Shown here one piece after another: positions 26,322 through 34,163 of a stretch of DNA of 64,000 bases. A program made the translations under genes and the position numbers. Each line of letters begins with the position of its first letter. The stretch's first letter is position 1. Where the stretch lies: contig JAUJNH010000004.1 in assembly GCA_030448245.1 (NCBI GenBank), positions 62,001 to 126,000 of the forward strand, in the 5' to 3' direction. Source of the stretch: Acidimicrobiales bacterium (GTDB lineage Bacteria > Actinomycetota > Acidimicrobiia > Acidimicrobiales > JAUJNH01). Under the pieces are notes generated by a model that was not told the origin of the DNA, made no database searches, and worked only from the letters and a program-made list of their open reading frames with translations.

Positions 26322-27202
26322 CAGCCCCGCCACACCGACTGGCGGTGCCGCAGCATGTCGTAGAGGGCCTCCTGGATGGAGACGCGGATGCCCTCCGCCT
26401 CCTCCATGACGCGGCTCCTCGAGTAGCGGTCCTGGTCGGGGGGCACGTCGAAGCTGACCGGGTCGAGCACCCGCAGCTTGAACTTGGCCGGGAAGTACCC
26501 GAGGAGGCCCAGCACCGGCCCGAGCACCAGCATGTTGGCGGTGACGGAGAAGTAGGGGAGGCCGAGCGCCCGGGCCAGGGCCGACGACCTCCACAGCGTC
26601 GGCATCGACTCCTCGGCGCCGACCACGGCGATCGGGATCACGGGCACCCCGGCCCGCATGGCGATCTCGACGAACCCGCCCCGGCCGAAGCGGTGCAGGC
26701 GGTAGCGGTTGGCGTAGGTCTTGCCCGTGCCCTTGGTGCCCTCCGGGAAGACGAGCACCAGCTCCTTCTGCTCGCGCAGCAGGCGGTAGGCGTTGTCGGG
26801 GTGGGCGGCCACCCCACCCACCCGGCTCCAGATGGTGCCGACGACCGGGGTCTGGCGGAACAGGAAGTCGGCCAGGGCGTAGACGGGCCGCTTCAGCTCG
26901 GTCTCGATGCCGTGGATGATGACGGGGGCGTCGGAGGGGATGGCCGCGGCGTGGTTCGCCACCAGCAGGGCTCCACCGCGGACGGGGATCTTCTCGAGGC
27001 CCTCCCACTCGGCCCGGAACCAGTTGCGGTAGATGGGGTCGTAGAGCAGGCGGCACAGGGCCCGGGCCCGCTCGGATCGCCCCCAGCCGTCGACGTCGGA
27101 GCGGCGGGGATCCGGTAGCGGTGCCGGCTCGGGGGTGATCGGCCGGATGGGGACCAGCGCACCGCCCCGCTCGCCTTCGGCCACCGGCCGGTCGTCAGGC
27201 AC
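26321..27202 (-). CDS. PlsC-like lysophospholipid acyltransferase (Rv0502-like)
   Basis: 293 residues from GTG 27202; the exact start is uncertain because no ribosome-binding site is visible. The acyltransferase blocks are LLVANHAAAIPSDAPVIIHGI (an extended NH...D motif), LFRQTPVVGTIWSRVGG, LVLVFPEGTKGTGKTY (EGT block) and GVPVIPIAVVGAEES. Family members esterify glycerophospholipids or related lipids at the inner membrane face. The acceptor is unknown. It leads a two-gene operon with the SDR-like protein. Confidence 0.87.
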   Translation of the reverse strand: MPDDRPVAEGERGGALVPIRPITPEPAPLPDPRRSDVDGWGRSERARALCRLLYDPIYRNWFRAEWEGLEKIPVRGGALLVANHAAAIPSDAPVIIHGIETELKRPVYALADFLFRQTPVVGTIWSRVGGVAAHPDNAYRLLREQKELVLVFPEGTKGTGKTYANRYRLHRFGRGGFVEIAMRAGVPVIPIAVVGAEESMPTLWRSSALARALGLPYFSVTANMLVLGPVLGLLGYFPAKFKLRVLDPVSFDVPPDQDRYSRSRVMEEAEGIRVSIQEALYDMLRHRQSVWRG

Positions 27203-27318
27203 GGAGGGCGAGCGTACCGGCCGACGTGCGCCAGCGGTTCCGCTCCCGGCCGGGCAACGGCGAGCCTCTCGGCCGTCGCCCACCGGTTCCGGCGCAGCGC
27301 CGCTGTCACGGCCGTCCG

Positions 27319-27324
27319 TACCCT
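27319..27324 (+). promoter_or_regulatory. Putative -10 (TACCCT), leaderless small gene
   Basis: TACCCT ends seven bases before GTG 27332 and there is no Shine-Dalgarno. Confidence 0.45.
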
Positions 27325-27331
27325 CGGCACC

Positions 27332-27685
27332 GTGGACGAGCTGAGCGCCCCCGGCTTCGTGGCGGTGGCCCGCGCCGTGGGGGCCGTGGCCGCCGCCCAC
27401 GGGCTCCTGGTGCCGTCGTTCCGCTCGCCGCCCCGAACCCCGGGGGTGGACCGGGCCGTCACCCGCTGGCCCGGCGGGGCCCGGGTCAGCGTACGGCGGT
27501 CAGGCCTCGGCACGCCGTCGGTGGTCGAGGCGATGGTCGAGGGCGTGGTGGTCGCCAACGGCCTGGGCGGCGCGGCAGCTGCCGCCCTGCGGCCCCGCCT
27601 CCGGTCGGCGGCCTGGACTGCGCTCGACCGGCCCGAGCCCGTGCTCTGTCGAGACGCGGTGCCGCCGGATGCGCGGGCCGCGTAA
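27332..27685 (+). CDS. Conserved-looking small protein, function unknown
   Basis: 117 residues from GTG 27332, with TACCCT seven bases upstream. MDELSAPGFVAVARAVGAVAAAHGLLVPSFRSPPRTPGVDRAVTRWP is followed by VSVRRSGLGTPSVVEAMVEGVVVANGL. The pattern is of a small alpha/beta cytoplasmic protein with no signal peptide or metal site. I do not recognise a named family. Divergent from the acyltransferase across 129 bp. Confidence 0.65.
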   Translation: MDELSAPGFVAVARAVGAVAAAHGLLVPSFRSPPRTPGVDRAVTRWPGGARVSVRRSGLGTPSVVEAMVEGVVVANGLGGAAAAALRPRLRSAAWTALDRPEPVLCRDAVPPDARAA

Positions 27686-27694
27686 GCAAGGCAC

Positions 27695-28213
27695 ATGCTC
27701 CGGGTGCGGGACGCCACGTCGGCCGACGCAGAGGAGGCGGGCCGCGTCGTGCTCGAGGCCTACCGCTCGCTCCCGGGCTACGAGCCCGAGCCCGACTACG
27801 AGGTGAAGCTGACCGACGTCGCCGCTCGCCTGCCACCAGCCGCCGAGGTCCTGGTCGCCGACCTCGACGGCCTCGTCGTCGGCTGCGTCACCTACGTCCC
27901 GGGGCCCGAGTCGCCGCTGGCCGAGTCGTACGCGCCCGGCGAAGCCGGCATCCGCATGCTCGGCGTGGTGGCCGAGGCCCGGGGGCGGGGCGTCGGGCGC
28001 TTGCTGGTCGAGGCCTGCATCGAGCGGGCCCGGCGGCACGGGCGGCAGGCCGTGTTCCTCCACTCGACCCCCTCCATGCACGGCGCCCACCGCATGTACG
28101 GCCGCCTGGGATTCCAGCGCACGCCGGAGCGTGACTGGTATCCCTTCCCCGGCCTGCACCTCCTGGCCTTCCGCCTGCCGCTCGACCAGGAGCGATCAGC
28201 CGACACCGCCTAG
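27695..28213 (+). CDS. GNAT-family N-acetyltransferase
   Basis: 172 residues from ATG 27695, ten bases after the preceding gene. IRMLGVVAEARGRGVGRLLVEACIERARRHGRQAVFLHS is motif A with the V-x-x-x-x-R-G-x-G-x-G acetyl-CoA loop, and MYGRLGFQRTPERDWYPFPG is motif B. Resembles aminoglycoside/amine acetyltransferase-type stand-alone GNATs; substrate unknown. A tRNA follows 11 bases after the stop. Confidence 0.85.
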   Translation: MLRVRDATSADAEEAGRVVLEAYRSLPGYEPEPDYEVKLTDVAARLPPAAEVLVADLDGLVVGCVTYVPGPESPLAESYAPGEAGIRMLGVVAEARGRGVGRLLVEACIERARRHGRQAVFLHSTPSMHGAHRMYGRLGFQRTPERDWYPFPGLHLLAFRLPLDQERSADTA

Positions 28214-28224
28214 CCTGCGCTCAC

Positions 28225-28300
28225 GCCCCCGTATCCCAACTGGTAAGAGGAGCGCCCCTTAAAAGGGCGTCCAGTGTGGGTTCGACTCCCACCGGGGGCA
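28225..28300 (+). tRNA. tRNA with anticodon UAA in a class I (short variable loop) body
   Basis: Cloverleaf read directly: acceptor GCCCCCG (28225-28231) with CGGGGGC (28293-28299), discriminator A28300, no encoded CCA. The D arm is TCC/GGA plus a C-A mismatch with GG at 28242-28243. Anticodon stem CGCCC/GGGCG (28253-28257, 28265-28269) closes the loop CTTAAAA with U33 at 28259 and anticodon TAA at 28260-28262. The T arm is GTGGG-TTCGACT-CCCAC. Anticodon UAA reads UUA (Leu), yet the variable loop is six bases (28270-28275), unlike the long arm of normal bacterial tRNA-Leu. Amino-acid identity is therefore uncertain. Confidence 0.8.
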
Positions 28301-28328
28301 CGGCCGCTCTGGCCTCCGGGCGGAAGGT

Positions 28329-28523
28329 CTAGCCCTCCCAGGCCTCGTCTTCGGCGTCGGCCTTGCGGGTGCGCTCCTTGGCGATCTCCAGCGCCCGGGC
28401 GGCGGTGGCCTCGTCGGGGTAGGGGCCGAGCAGGTCGGAGCCGGGGCTGCGGTCGTGGTGCTCGACGTTCCGGGTGCGCACGTTGAAGTACCAGCCTTCG
28501 TCGGAGTCCTCTGCGGTCGCCAT
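28329..28523 (-). CDS. Small SPOR-like/WYFN conserved protein
   Basis: 64 residues from ATG 28523. EGWYFNVRTRNVEHHDRSPGSDLLGPYPDEATAARALEIAKERTRKADAEDEAWE resembles small actinobacterial proteins with a WY-x-N...VE...LGPY...A-x-x-AL layout, related in pattern to the SPOR fold. Acidic C-terminus, no signal peptide. It is probably real because the aromatic/Gly pattern is strongly constrained. Function unknown. It lies between the tRNA and a frame-broken CBS gene. Confidence 0.75.
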   Translation of the reverse strand: MATAEDSDEGWYFNVRTRNVEHHDRSPGSDLLGPYPDEATAARALEIAKERTRKADAEDEAWEG

Positions 28524-28570
28524 GTGACGAGCGTGGCACCACGACGTTCCCGGTGTCACACCCCGAGGGG

Positions 28571-29004
28571 CTAGAGGTGGCGGAGGGCGGCGTCCCTGAG
28601 CACGAGGGCCTCGAGCTCGAGCTCCTCGAGCCGGTGCTTGACCACGTCGCCGATGCTGATGAGCCCGGCCAGGGCACCGCCGTCGACCACGGGCAGGTGG
28701 CGGTTCCGGCTCCCGGTCATCTCGGCCATCACCTCGCGGATGGTGTCCTGCGACGAGCACACGGCACGTCGCGGGCCATGACGTCGCGGACGCGCAGGTC
28801 GAGCAGGCCCGTGCCGTGCTTCGCCAGCCCGCGAACCACCTCCCGCTCGCTCAGCAGCCCGTCGACACGCCGCAAGTCGTCAGACACCACGAGGGCGCCG
28901 ATGCCCCGTGAGCTGAGCTGGTGGACGGCCAGCACGAGTGAGACCTCGGAGCCAACGGTCTGCACGTTCCGGCCCTTGCTCTTGAGGATGCTCACGACCT
29001 TCAT
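28571..29004 (-). pseudogene. Two-CBS-domain protein broken by a one-base frameshift
   Basis: From ATG 29004 the frame gives KVVSILKSKGRNVQTVGSEVSLVLAVHQL, GIGALVVSDDLRRVDGLLSEREVVRGLAKHG and VRDVMARDVP, a full first CBS domain. At about 28760 the reading moves by one base into CSSQDTIREVMAEMTGSRNRHLPVVDGGALAGLISIGDVV, the second CBS domain, ending at 28571. The total of 434 bases is one short of 145 codons, so a single missing base explains it. CBS pairs bind adenine nucleotides. Neighbouring genes also carry frameshifts, so sequencing error is as likely as decay. Confidence 0.8.
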
Positions 29005-29112
29005 GGCCCGCGATCCTTTCCGCCTCGGCGCCGCGCCGGGGGCGTCATGTTCCCACCACGGCGTGCCGGCGACAACAGGAAACGACCTCAGTCGTCGGCC
29101 AGGACGCCGCTC

Positions 29113-29722
29113 ATGAGGGAGGCGGAGCAGCGGCGGGTCCTTCGCCACCAACGTGTCGCTGCCGGCACCCAAGGGCCCCATCCCGATCATCGCCTCGCAG
29201 CAGAGCACCGCCACGATCGGGATCCTGCTGGCCACCCGCGCGGTCGCGTTCGTCGACCCCTGCCCACCGCCGCCGACGACCACGACGACCCGGCCGACCA
29301 CCACGACCCGGGGGGGCTCGACGACCACCGCGGTGGCCGGACCGACGACAACGGTCGTCTCGGCACCCCGCCCGACGTGCCTGGGGAGACGCCGCCGGGA
29401 ACCCCGGTCAGGGTCTCGATCTCCCCCCGGCACGGTGCGTCCGGTCGCTGCCTCGTGCTCGTCATGTCCGAGGCGCCGCCGGCGGCACCGGTCACGGTCC
29501 GCTTCGAGGACGGGCCGCCGGTGAACGGGGCCAGGTCGGCCCGGACGGCCGGGCCGTGCTCAGCGTCTGCGTCCCCCACGACTCAGGGGCCGGCTGGGCC
29601 CGGTGGCCCTGGTGCTGAGCATCGGCCCGTTCGGCCCGGTCACCCTCTCGAAGGTGCTGCGGGTGCCGCCGCGGCCCCAGCCCCCCCTCCTCCAGGCCGC
29701 CAGCGACTCACGGCGGAGCTGA
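29113..29722 (+). pseudogene. Remnant of a secreted protein with Thr-rich linker, several frameshifts
   Basis: Protein-like stretches follow one another in changing frames: GGSFATNVSLPAPKGP...ILLATRAVAFVDPCPPPPTTTTTRPTTTT (about 29131-29355), then GETPPGTPVRVSIS and LVLVMSEAPPAAPVTVRFEDG (about 29380-29530), then VGPDGRAVLSVCVPHDSGAGW (29535 on) and GPVALVLSIGPFGPVTLSKVLRVPP (29597 on) to a stop at about 29720. Thr-rich linkers of this type occur in the intact surface proteins at 47786 and 62441. No start with signal peptide is visible. Probably one gene broken by at least three indels. Confidence 0.5.
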
Positions 29723-30244
29723 ACCGGCGACCCCTCGGTCGACCCGCTCGTAGGCCAGCAGAACCTCCTTCACCGCCGGACCCCACAGGAAGCCGCCGAC
29801 GCCGCCGCCCGCCGGCACCACCCGATGGCAGGGGACGAACAGCGAGACCCGGTTGGTGGCGCAGCCCCGGCCGGCCGCCCGGACGGCAGCCGGACGGCCG
29901 GCGGCGGCGGCGAGGCCGCCGTAGGTCAACGGGCGGCCGGGGGCGATGGTGCGCAGCGCGGCCCAGACGGCGCACTGGAACGGCGTGCCCTCGAGGGCGA
30001 GCTCGACGCCGAGGGGAGCGTCGGCGTCTCCCTCGGCCCAGGCCAGCACCGCCTTGGAGGCCGCGCCGGCGTCACCGACGACCCGCAGCGCGGCCTCGCG
30101 GTGGCGGGGCCCCCGCAGGGCAGACACCAGGGCCAGGTCGTCGGTGAACCCGGAGGCGCAGACGCCCTGGGGCCCCGTGATCAGCGTGATCGGCCCGGCG
30201 GGGGTGGCGTGGGTGGCGGCGAGCAGCGGCGGGCTGGCGGTCAT
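29708..30244 (-). CDS. ogt: Methylated-DNA-protein-cysteine methyltransferase (Ogt/MGMT)
   Basis: 178 residues from ATG 30244, overlapping the upstream stop by four bases. The C-terminal domain has GTPFQCAVWAALRTIAPGRPLTYGGLAAAAGRPAAVRAAGRGCATN and the suicide-acceptor PCHR with Cys139, followed by VVPAGGGVGGFLWG. The enzyme moves alkyl groups from O6-alkylguanine to itself. It is the last gene of a MerR-tag-alkA-ogt alkylation-repair operon. Confidence 0.93.
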   Translation of the reverse strand: MTASPPLLAATHATPAGPITLITGPQGVCASGFTDDLALVSALRGPRHREAALRVVGDAGAASKAVLAWAEGDADAPLGVELALEGTPFQCAVWAALRTIAPGRPLTYGGLAAAAGRPAAVRAAGRGCATNRVSLFVPCHRVVPAGGGVGGFLWGPAVKEVLLAYERVDRGVAGSAPP

Positions 30245-31710
30245 CGGGGCTCCTTGGCGGTCGTGCAGGTGGCCCAGAGGGCGAAGGTGGCGTAGCTGCG
30301 CCAGGGCCGCCACGCTTCGGCGCGGGCCAGGAGGTCGCGGGGGGCCAGGCCGGTGGCCCGGCGCAGCGCCAGGTCGGAGGCGGGCAGGGCATCAGGGTCG
30401 CCCAGCACGCGAGCAGCGACGACGGCTGCGGTCCAGGGCCCCACGCCGGGCAGGGCGAGCAGCCGGGCGGTGACGGCTTCCCGGTCGGCGGCCGGCGAGA
30501 GGTCGAGGCGGCCGTCGGCCACCGCCTCGGCCAGCGCCCGGACGGTGGCCACCCGGGCGCCGGTGAGGCCGAGCTTCGAGAGGTCGGCGACGGCCAGGGC
30601 CTCCGGTTGCGGGAAGCGGGAGGTCAGGCCGCCGTCGGCCTCGGCGAGCGGCTCGCCGCACGCGTGCACGAGCCGGGCGGCGAGCGTGGTGGCACCGGCG
30701 ACCGAGACCTGCTGGCCCAGCACGGTCCGGACCGCGGACTCGAACCCGTTGACCGCGCCCGGGAGGCGGACGCCCGGCGTGGCCGCCAGGGCTGGGGCCA
30801 GCAGCGGATCGGCGCCCAGCACGTCGGCCACCGCGCCCGGGTCGCAGTCGAGATCGAACAGGCGCCGGGCCGCGCCCACCAGCGATCCGACGCGGCGCAC
30901 GTCGTCGAGGCGCAGCTCGACGGTGAGCCCGGTGGCGTCGGGCGAGGCGGCGAGCACGCCGCCGCCGACGGTGCGCCGGTAGGTGCCGCCCACCACCTCC
31001 TCGACACCTGGGGTCAGGTGCCCGGCGAGGAAGGCGAGCACGGCCGGCCCGGCGAAGGGGGGCCGGGCGGGGAGTCGCAGCCGCAGGACGACGTGCGTGG
31101 TGTCGTGCCCGACCATCCCGGTCGCGGCGCCGGCCGAGGGTCGCGGTTCCCGCAGGCGCGACGGAGGGGCGCCGTACGCCCTCGCCACGGCGTCGTTGAA
31201 CCGCCGGATGCTGGTGAACCCGGCGGCAAAGGCGACCTGGGTGACCGGGAGGTCGGTCTGGCCGAGGAGGAGGCGGGCCAGGGCCAGCCGCCGGCTGGCG
31301 GCCACCTGCAGCGGGCCCGTGCCCAGCTCGTCGACGAACAGCCGGCGGAGGTGGCGCTCGCTCACGTCGAGCCGCCGGGCCAGCGCCGCCACCCCTCCCG
31401 CGGCGGTGGCCCCGTCGGCGATCAGGCGCACGGCCCGTCCCACCAGGTCGGCTCGCCGGTCCCATCCGGGGTCGCCCGGTGCCGCCTCGGGCCGGCACCG
31501 CTTGCACGCCCGGAACCCGGCCTCCTCGGCCGCAGCCGCGCAGGCGTAGAAGCGGACGCTGGTGCGCTTGGGCGTGCGGGCCGGGCACGAAGGCCGGCAG
31601 TAGATCCCGGTGGTCACGACGGCCGTGCAGAACCGCCCGTCGAAGCGGTGGTCCCGAGCCTGCACGGCTCGGTAGCAGGCCTCGTGGTCGACGGCGGCGG
31701 CCCGAGGCAC
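30241..31710 (-). CDS. alkA: Ada-type methyl sensor fused to DNA-3-methyladenine glycosylase II (AlkA)
   Basis: 489 residues from GTG 31710. Residues 8-80 form the Ada N-terminal zinc site with Cys38, Cys42, Cys69 and Cys72, the same numbering as E. coli Ada, where Cys38 takes methyl from phosphotriesters. Residues 85-190 are an AraC-type helix-turn-helix (LARRLDVSERHLRRLF, QVAFAAGFTSIRRFNDAVARAYG). From about 200 on comes AlkA with LLALPGVGPWTAAVVAARVLGDPDALPASDLALRRA, including the HhH motif and catalytic Asp in ASDLAL. One protein thus senses and repairs alkylation. ATGA overlap with ogt downstream. Confidence 0.93.
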   Translation of the reverse strand: MPRAAAVDHEACYRAVQARDHRFDGRFCTAVVTTGIYCRPSCPARTPKRTSVRFYACAAAAEEAGFRACKRCRPEAAPGDPGWDRRADLVGRAVRLIADGATAAGGVAALARRLDVSERHLRRLFVDELGTGPLQVAASRRLALARLLLGQTDLPVTQVAFAAGFTSIRRFNDAVARAYGAPPSRLREPRPSAGAATGMVGHDTTHVVLRLRLPARPPFAGPAVLAFLAGHLTPGVEEVVGGTYRRTVGGGVLAASPDATGLTVELRLDDVRRVGSLVGAARRLFDLDCDPGAVADVLGADPLLAPALAATPGVRLPGAVNGFESAVRTVLGQQVSVAGATTLAARLVHACGEPLAEADGGLTSRFPQPEALAVADLSKLGLTGARVATVRALAEAVADGRLDLSPAADREAVTARLLALPGVGPWTAAVVAARVLGDPDALPASDLALRRATGLAPRDLLARAEAWRPWRSYATFALWATCTTAKEPR

Positions 31711-31770
31711 GCCCCGATCGTCGCACGCCCGGGCCGGTCTGGCTGGCCAGAACCGGACACGGCAGCGGGG

Positions 31771-32382
31771 TCAGGCGGACGGGCTGCGGGGCGGGGGAGG
31801 GCTCGGCACCCAGCAGCCCTCGAGGTGGTCGTCGACGAAGCCGGCCGACTGGAGGTGGGCGTAGGCCACCGTCGGCCCGATGAACCGGAAGCCGCGGCGG
31901 CGCAGCTCCTTGGCCAGCGCGGTCGACTCGGGCGTCAGGGCCGGGAAGTCGTCATCGGCCCGCAGCCGGCGCGGCCGCGGCGGTGGGGCGAACGAGCGGC
32001 ACAGCCCGTCGAGTGTCTCACCGGCCTCCCACAGCCCGAGCGTGGCCCGGGCGTTGGCGATTGCCGCCTCGCACTTGCCCCGGTGGCGCACGATGCCGGC
32101 GTCGCCGAGCAGCCGGTCCAGCTGGGCCGGGCCGTAGCCGGCCACCTTCTCGGGGTCGAAGCCGTCAAAGGCGCGCTCGAACGCCGGCCGCTTGCGCAGG
32201 ATGGTGATCCACGACAACCCGGACTGGAAGCCCTCGAGGACGAGCAGGCCGAACAGCTGCTGCTCGTCGTGCAGCGGCCGCCCCCACTCGTTGTCGTGGT
32301 AGGCGACGTAGGTCGGGTCGTCGCCACACCACCAGCAGCGGGCGAGCCCGTCAACCCCGTGGCGGATGGCGGGCCCGCTCAC
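31771..32382 (-). CDS. tag: DNA-3-methyladenine glycosylase I (Tag)
   Basis: 203 residues from GTG 32382 (GTGA overlap with the MerR gene). RCWWCGDDPTYVAYHDNEWGRPLHDEQQLFGLLVLEGFQSGLSW is the signature of Tag, with the Cys and His that hold zinc, and FIGPTVAYAHLQSAGFVDDHLEGC completes it. It removes 3-methyladenine from DNA and complements the wider-range AlkA encoded next in the operon. Confidence 0.95.
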   Translation of the reverse strand: MSGPAIRHGVDGLARCWWCGDDPTYVAYHDNEWGRPLHDEQQLFGLLVLEGFQSGLSWITILRKRPAFERAFDGFDPEKVAGYGPAQLDRLLGDAGIVRHRGKCEAAIANARATLGLWEAGETLDGLCRSFAPPPRPRRLRADDDFPALTPESTALAKELRRRGFRFIGPTVAYAHLQSAGFVDDHLEGCWVPSPPPPRSPSA

Positions 32383-33047
32383 CCGGTCGGCTCCTGCTGG
32401 CGGGCCGACGTGGGTTCGGGAGCGCCGAAGCGGGCGGCCGAGTGGTGCTCCTCAGCCAGCCGGCGCAGCGCCGCCAGGGCCGCTTCGAACAGCACGGTTC
32501 CCACGACGGCCCCCTCCACCGTCTCGGCCCGCCGGCCGCTCCGGCCGGTCTGCTTGAGCTCCCAGGCGGCGAGCTGGTCGGCGGCCCGGGCGTACCGCCG
32601 GAAGACCTCGGTGCCCACCTCCCACCCGAGTCGCCGGAGCGTGACCAGGACCCTGGCCAGCTCTCGAACGGCAGGCGCCCGCGGCGACACCCGCCATCCC
32701 AGGTCGGCCAGGAGGGCCTCGATCTCCGGCACCGCATCGTCGACCTCGGTGGGCTCGTCACCATGAGCTCCCCGCAGGGCCAGGGCGTGGTGGACGACGC
32801 CGAGCACGTCATGGGTGGAGCGAGTCTCGTCGTCGACGGCCGCCACGATGGCCGCGACCGTCGAGATGGGCAGCTCGCCGACCTCGACCAGCGCCCGGAT
32901 GAGCCGGAGCCGGTGGACGTGGTCGTGGCCGTAGTCGGCCTGGTTGCGGGCCGTGCGCACGCCAGGGGGGACGAGGCCTTCCCGCAGGTAGTACTTGATG
33001 GTCGGGATGGCCAGCCCGGTGGCGGCGCTCAGCTCGGACATCTTCAC
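32379..33047 (-). CDS. MerR-family transcriptional regulator
   Basis: 222 residues from GTG 33047 (GGAGGG upstream; ATG 33041 is possible). The N-terminal helix-turn-helix reads MSELSAATGLAIPTIKYYLREGLVPPG with the MerR wing RNQADYGHDHVHRLRLI. The C-terminal 130 residues are helical and lack the Cys cluster of metal sensors, so the inducer is unknown. It heads the tag-alkA-ogt genes with four-base overlaps and faces a membrane protein gene across a region containing dyad repeats (33077-33113). It probably controls both directions. Confidence 0.9.
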   Translation of the reverse strand: MKMSELSAATGLAIPTIKYYLREGLVPPGVRTARNQADYGHDHVHRLRLIRALVEVGELPISTVAAIVAAVDDETRSTHDVLGVVHHALALRGAHGDEPTEVDDAVPEIEALLADLGWRVSPRAPAVRELARVLVTLRRLGWEVGTEVFRRYARAADQLAAWELKQTGRSGRRAETVEGAVVGTVLFEAALAALRRLAEEHHSAARFGAPEPTSARQQEPTG

Positions 33048-33061
33048 ACCGGTCCCTCCCC

Positions 33062-33090
33062 TTGACGTCCCGACCAGATAGTGCGACTAT
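33062..33090 (+). promoter_or_regulatory. Candidate promoter for the membrane protein gene at 33150
   Basis: TTGACG (33062-33067), 17-base spacer, GACTAT (33085-33090). It overlaps the dyads thought to bind the MerR protein. Confidence 0.45.
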
Positions 33091-33113
33091 CGAGTATGGA
33101 TCGTAGCACTATC
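33077..33113. promoter_or_regulatory. Nested dyads in the merR divergent region, candidate operator
   Basis: GATAGTGC (33077-33084) has its exact inverted copy GCACTATC (33106-33113), and a tighter dyad GATAGT/ACTATC (33077-33082, 33086-33091) is nested inside. The stretch is markedly richer in A/T than its surroundings. MerR regulators bind dyads of this kind between the promoter boxes. Confidence 0.6.
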
Positions 33114-33149
33114 CAGCGGCCCGCTGGTGGACGCTGAGGGGAGGGCGGC

Positions 33150-33644
33150 ATGTGGCACGTGATGATCACCCTGCATGCGGTGGCCGGGGTGGCGGCCTTC
33201 GGCGTCGGTGTCGTCATCCTGCGACCAGGCCAGCTGCGCAGGCACCCGTGGCTCCTGCCGCTCCTGGTCTGGCTTCTCGTGGCCCTGGTGGTCTTCATGG
33301 TGGGCGCCATGGCGGCGCACTGGACCGAGCTGGACATGGCCGCCCAGATCGTCTTCTCCGGCCTCGTCGGCCTCGGTGGCTACATGCTCTTCCGAGCGGT
33401 GCGGGCCCGAGGCACGACGGGGCGGGTGGCGGAGGGCCTCCGCCTCCGCACCATCGACGACGTCGGGTTCCTCCTCATCTCGCTGTTCGACGGCTTCGTC
33501 ATCGTCACGGCGCTCGATCTCGGGGCGCCGCCCTGGGCGGTGGCGGGCCTGGCGGTGGCTGCCGTCGTCGTCGGCCACCGAGCCATCGAACGCGCCAAGC
33601 GCCAGGTCGATCCCCGGCGGCCAGCGCAGCCGGCGGATCGATGA
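33150..33644 (+). CDS. Four-helix integral membrane protein, function unknown
   Basis: 164 residues from ATG 33150 with GGGGAGGG upstream. Four hydrophobic segments are visible: MITLHAVAGVAAFGVGVVIL, HPWLLPLLVWLLVALVVFMVGAMAA, IVFSGLVGLGGYMLF, and FVIVTALDLGAPPWAVAGLAVAAVVVG. It is divergent from the MerR regulator and shares its control region, so it may respond to the same signal as the alkylation-repair genes. No family recognised. Confidence 0.75.
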   Translation: MWHVMITLHAVAGVAAFGVGVVILRPGQLRRHPWLLPLLVWLLVALVVFMVGAMAAHWTELDMAAQIVFSGLVGLGGYMLFRAVRARGTTGRVAEGLRLRTIDDVGFLLISLFDGFVIVTALDLGAPPWAVAGLAVAAVVVGHRAIERAKRQVDPRRPAQPADR

Positions 33645-33650
33645 CGCTGG

Positions 33651-34049
33651 TCAGGCCTCGAGCACGGGGAGCGGCCCCAGGAAGCCGACGACCCTTCGCA
33701 GCAGGCCGTCGTCGCTCGGCTCGGCCACGTCCAGCCCGGCGACGGCCACGGTGCCGTCGGGGCCCACCAGCTCCCACTGGTAGCGGGCGAAGGCGTGGTG
33801 GGCGTCGATGCCACTGGTGCGCCGGAACCGGTGGCCCGGGTAGTGGGCCTGGACGGTGGCCGCAGCCTGGCTGATCCCGGCCCGGCCGGTGCCCACCAGC
33901 GGCGGGTCGACCAGCTCGCCGGCCACCGACCAGACCCGGCCCACCAGCTGGTCGCGGCGGGCGGCGTCGCTCTCGCCGTAGGCGTCCAGGTAGGCGTCGA
34001 TGGTGGCGGCCAGGCCGGTCGCCTCGTCGGTCATCGTGCTCTCGCTCAT
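33651..34049 (-). CDS. SnoaL-like / NTF2-fold polyketide-cyclase-type protein
   Basis: 132 residues from ATG 34049 with AGAGGA upstream. TIDAYLDAYGESDAARRDQLVGRVWSVAGELVDPPLVGTGRAGISQAAATVQAHYPGHRFRRTSGIDAHHAFARYQWELVGPDG is the NTF2-like cone fold pattern of SnoaL-type proteins. Such proteins can be small hydrolases, isomerases or binding proteins. It is divergent from an XRE/MmyB regulator, a frequent pairing in actinobacteria, so it is probably the regulator's target. Confidence 0.8.
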   Translation of the reverse strand: MSESTMTDEATGLAATIDAYLDAYGESDAARRDQLVGRVWSVAGELVDPPLVGTGRAGISQAAATVQAHYPGHRFRRTSGIDAHHAFARYQWELVGPDGTVAVAGLDVAEPSDDGLLRRVVGFLGPLPVLEA

Positions 34050-34163
34050 GGTGGTTCCTCTCGTCGGTGCTCGGCGGTGCCGGCATCGTGCGCCGGGAAG
34101 CGCTGGCGGGCCATTACCTGCGAGGTAGTGGACGACTGGTGCAGCACGTGCGACGGTGCCGGC

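Noticed and set aside
28225-28300. Lys-type tRNA reading of the cloverleaf
   Set aside because: A CUU or UUU anticodon would need a U33 just before it; the loop CTTAAAA only allows anticodon UAA.
30607-32766. 719-codon plus-strand frame across the alkylation-repair genes
   Set aside because: Shadow of alkA, tag and merR; those carry full catalytic motifs on the minus strand.
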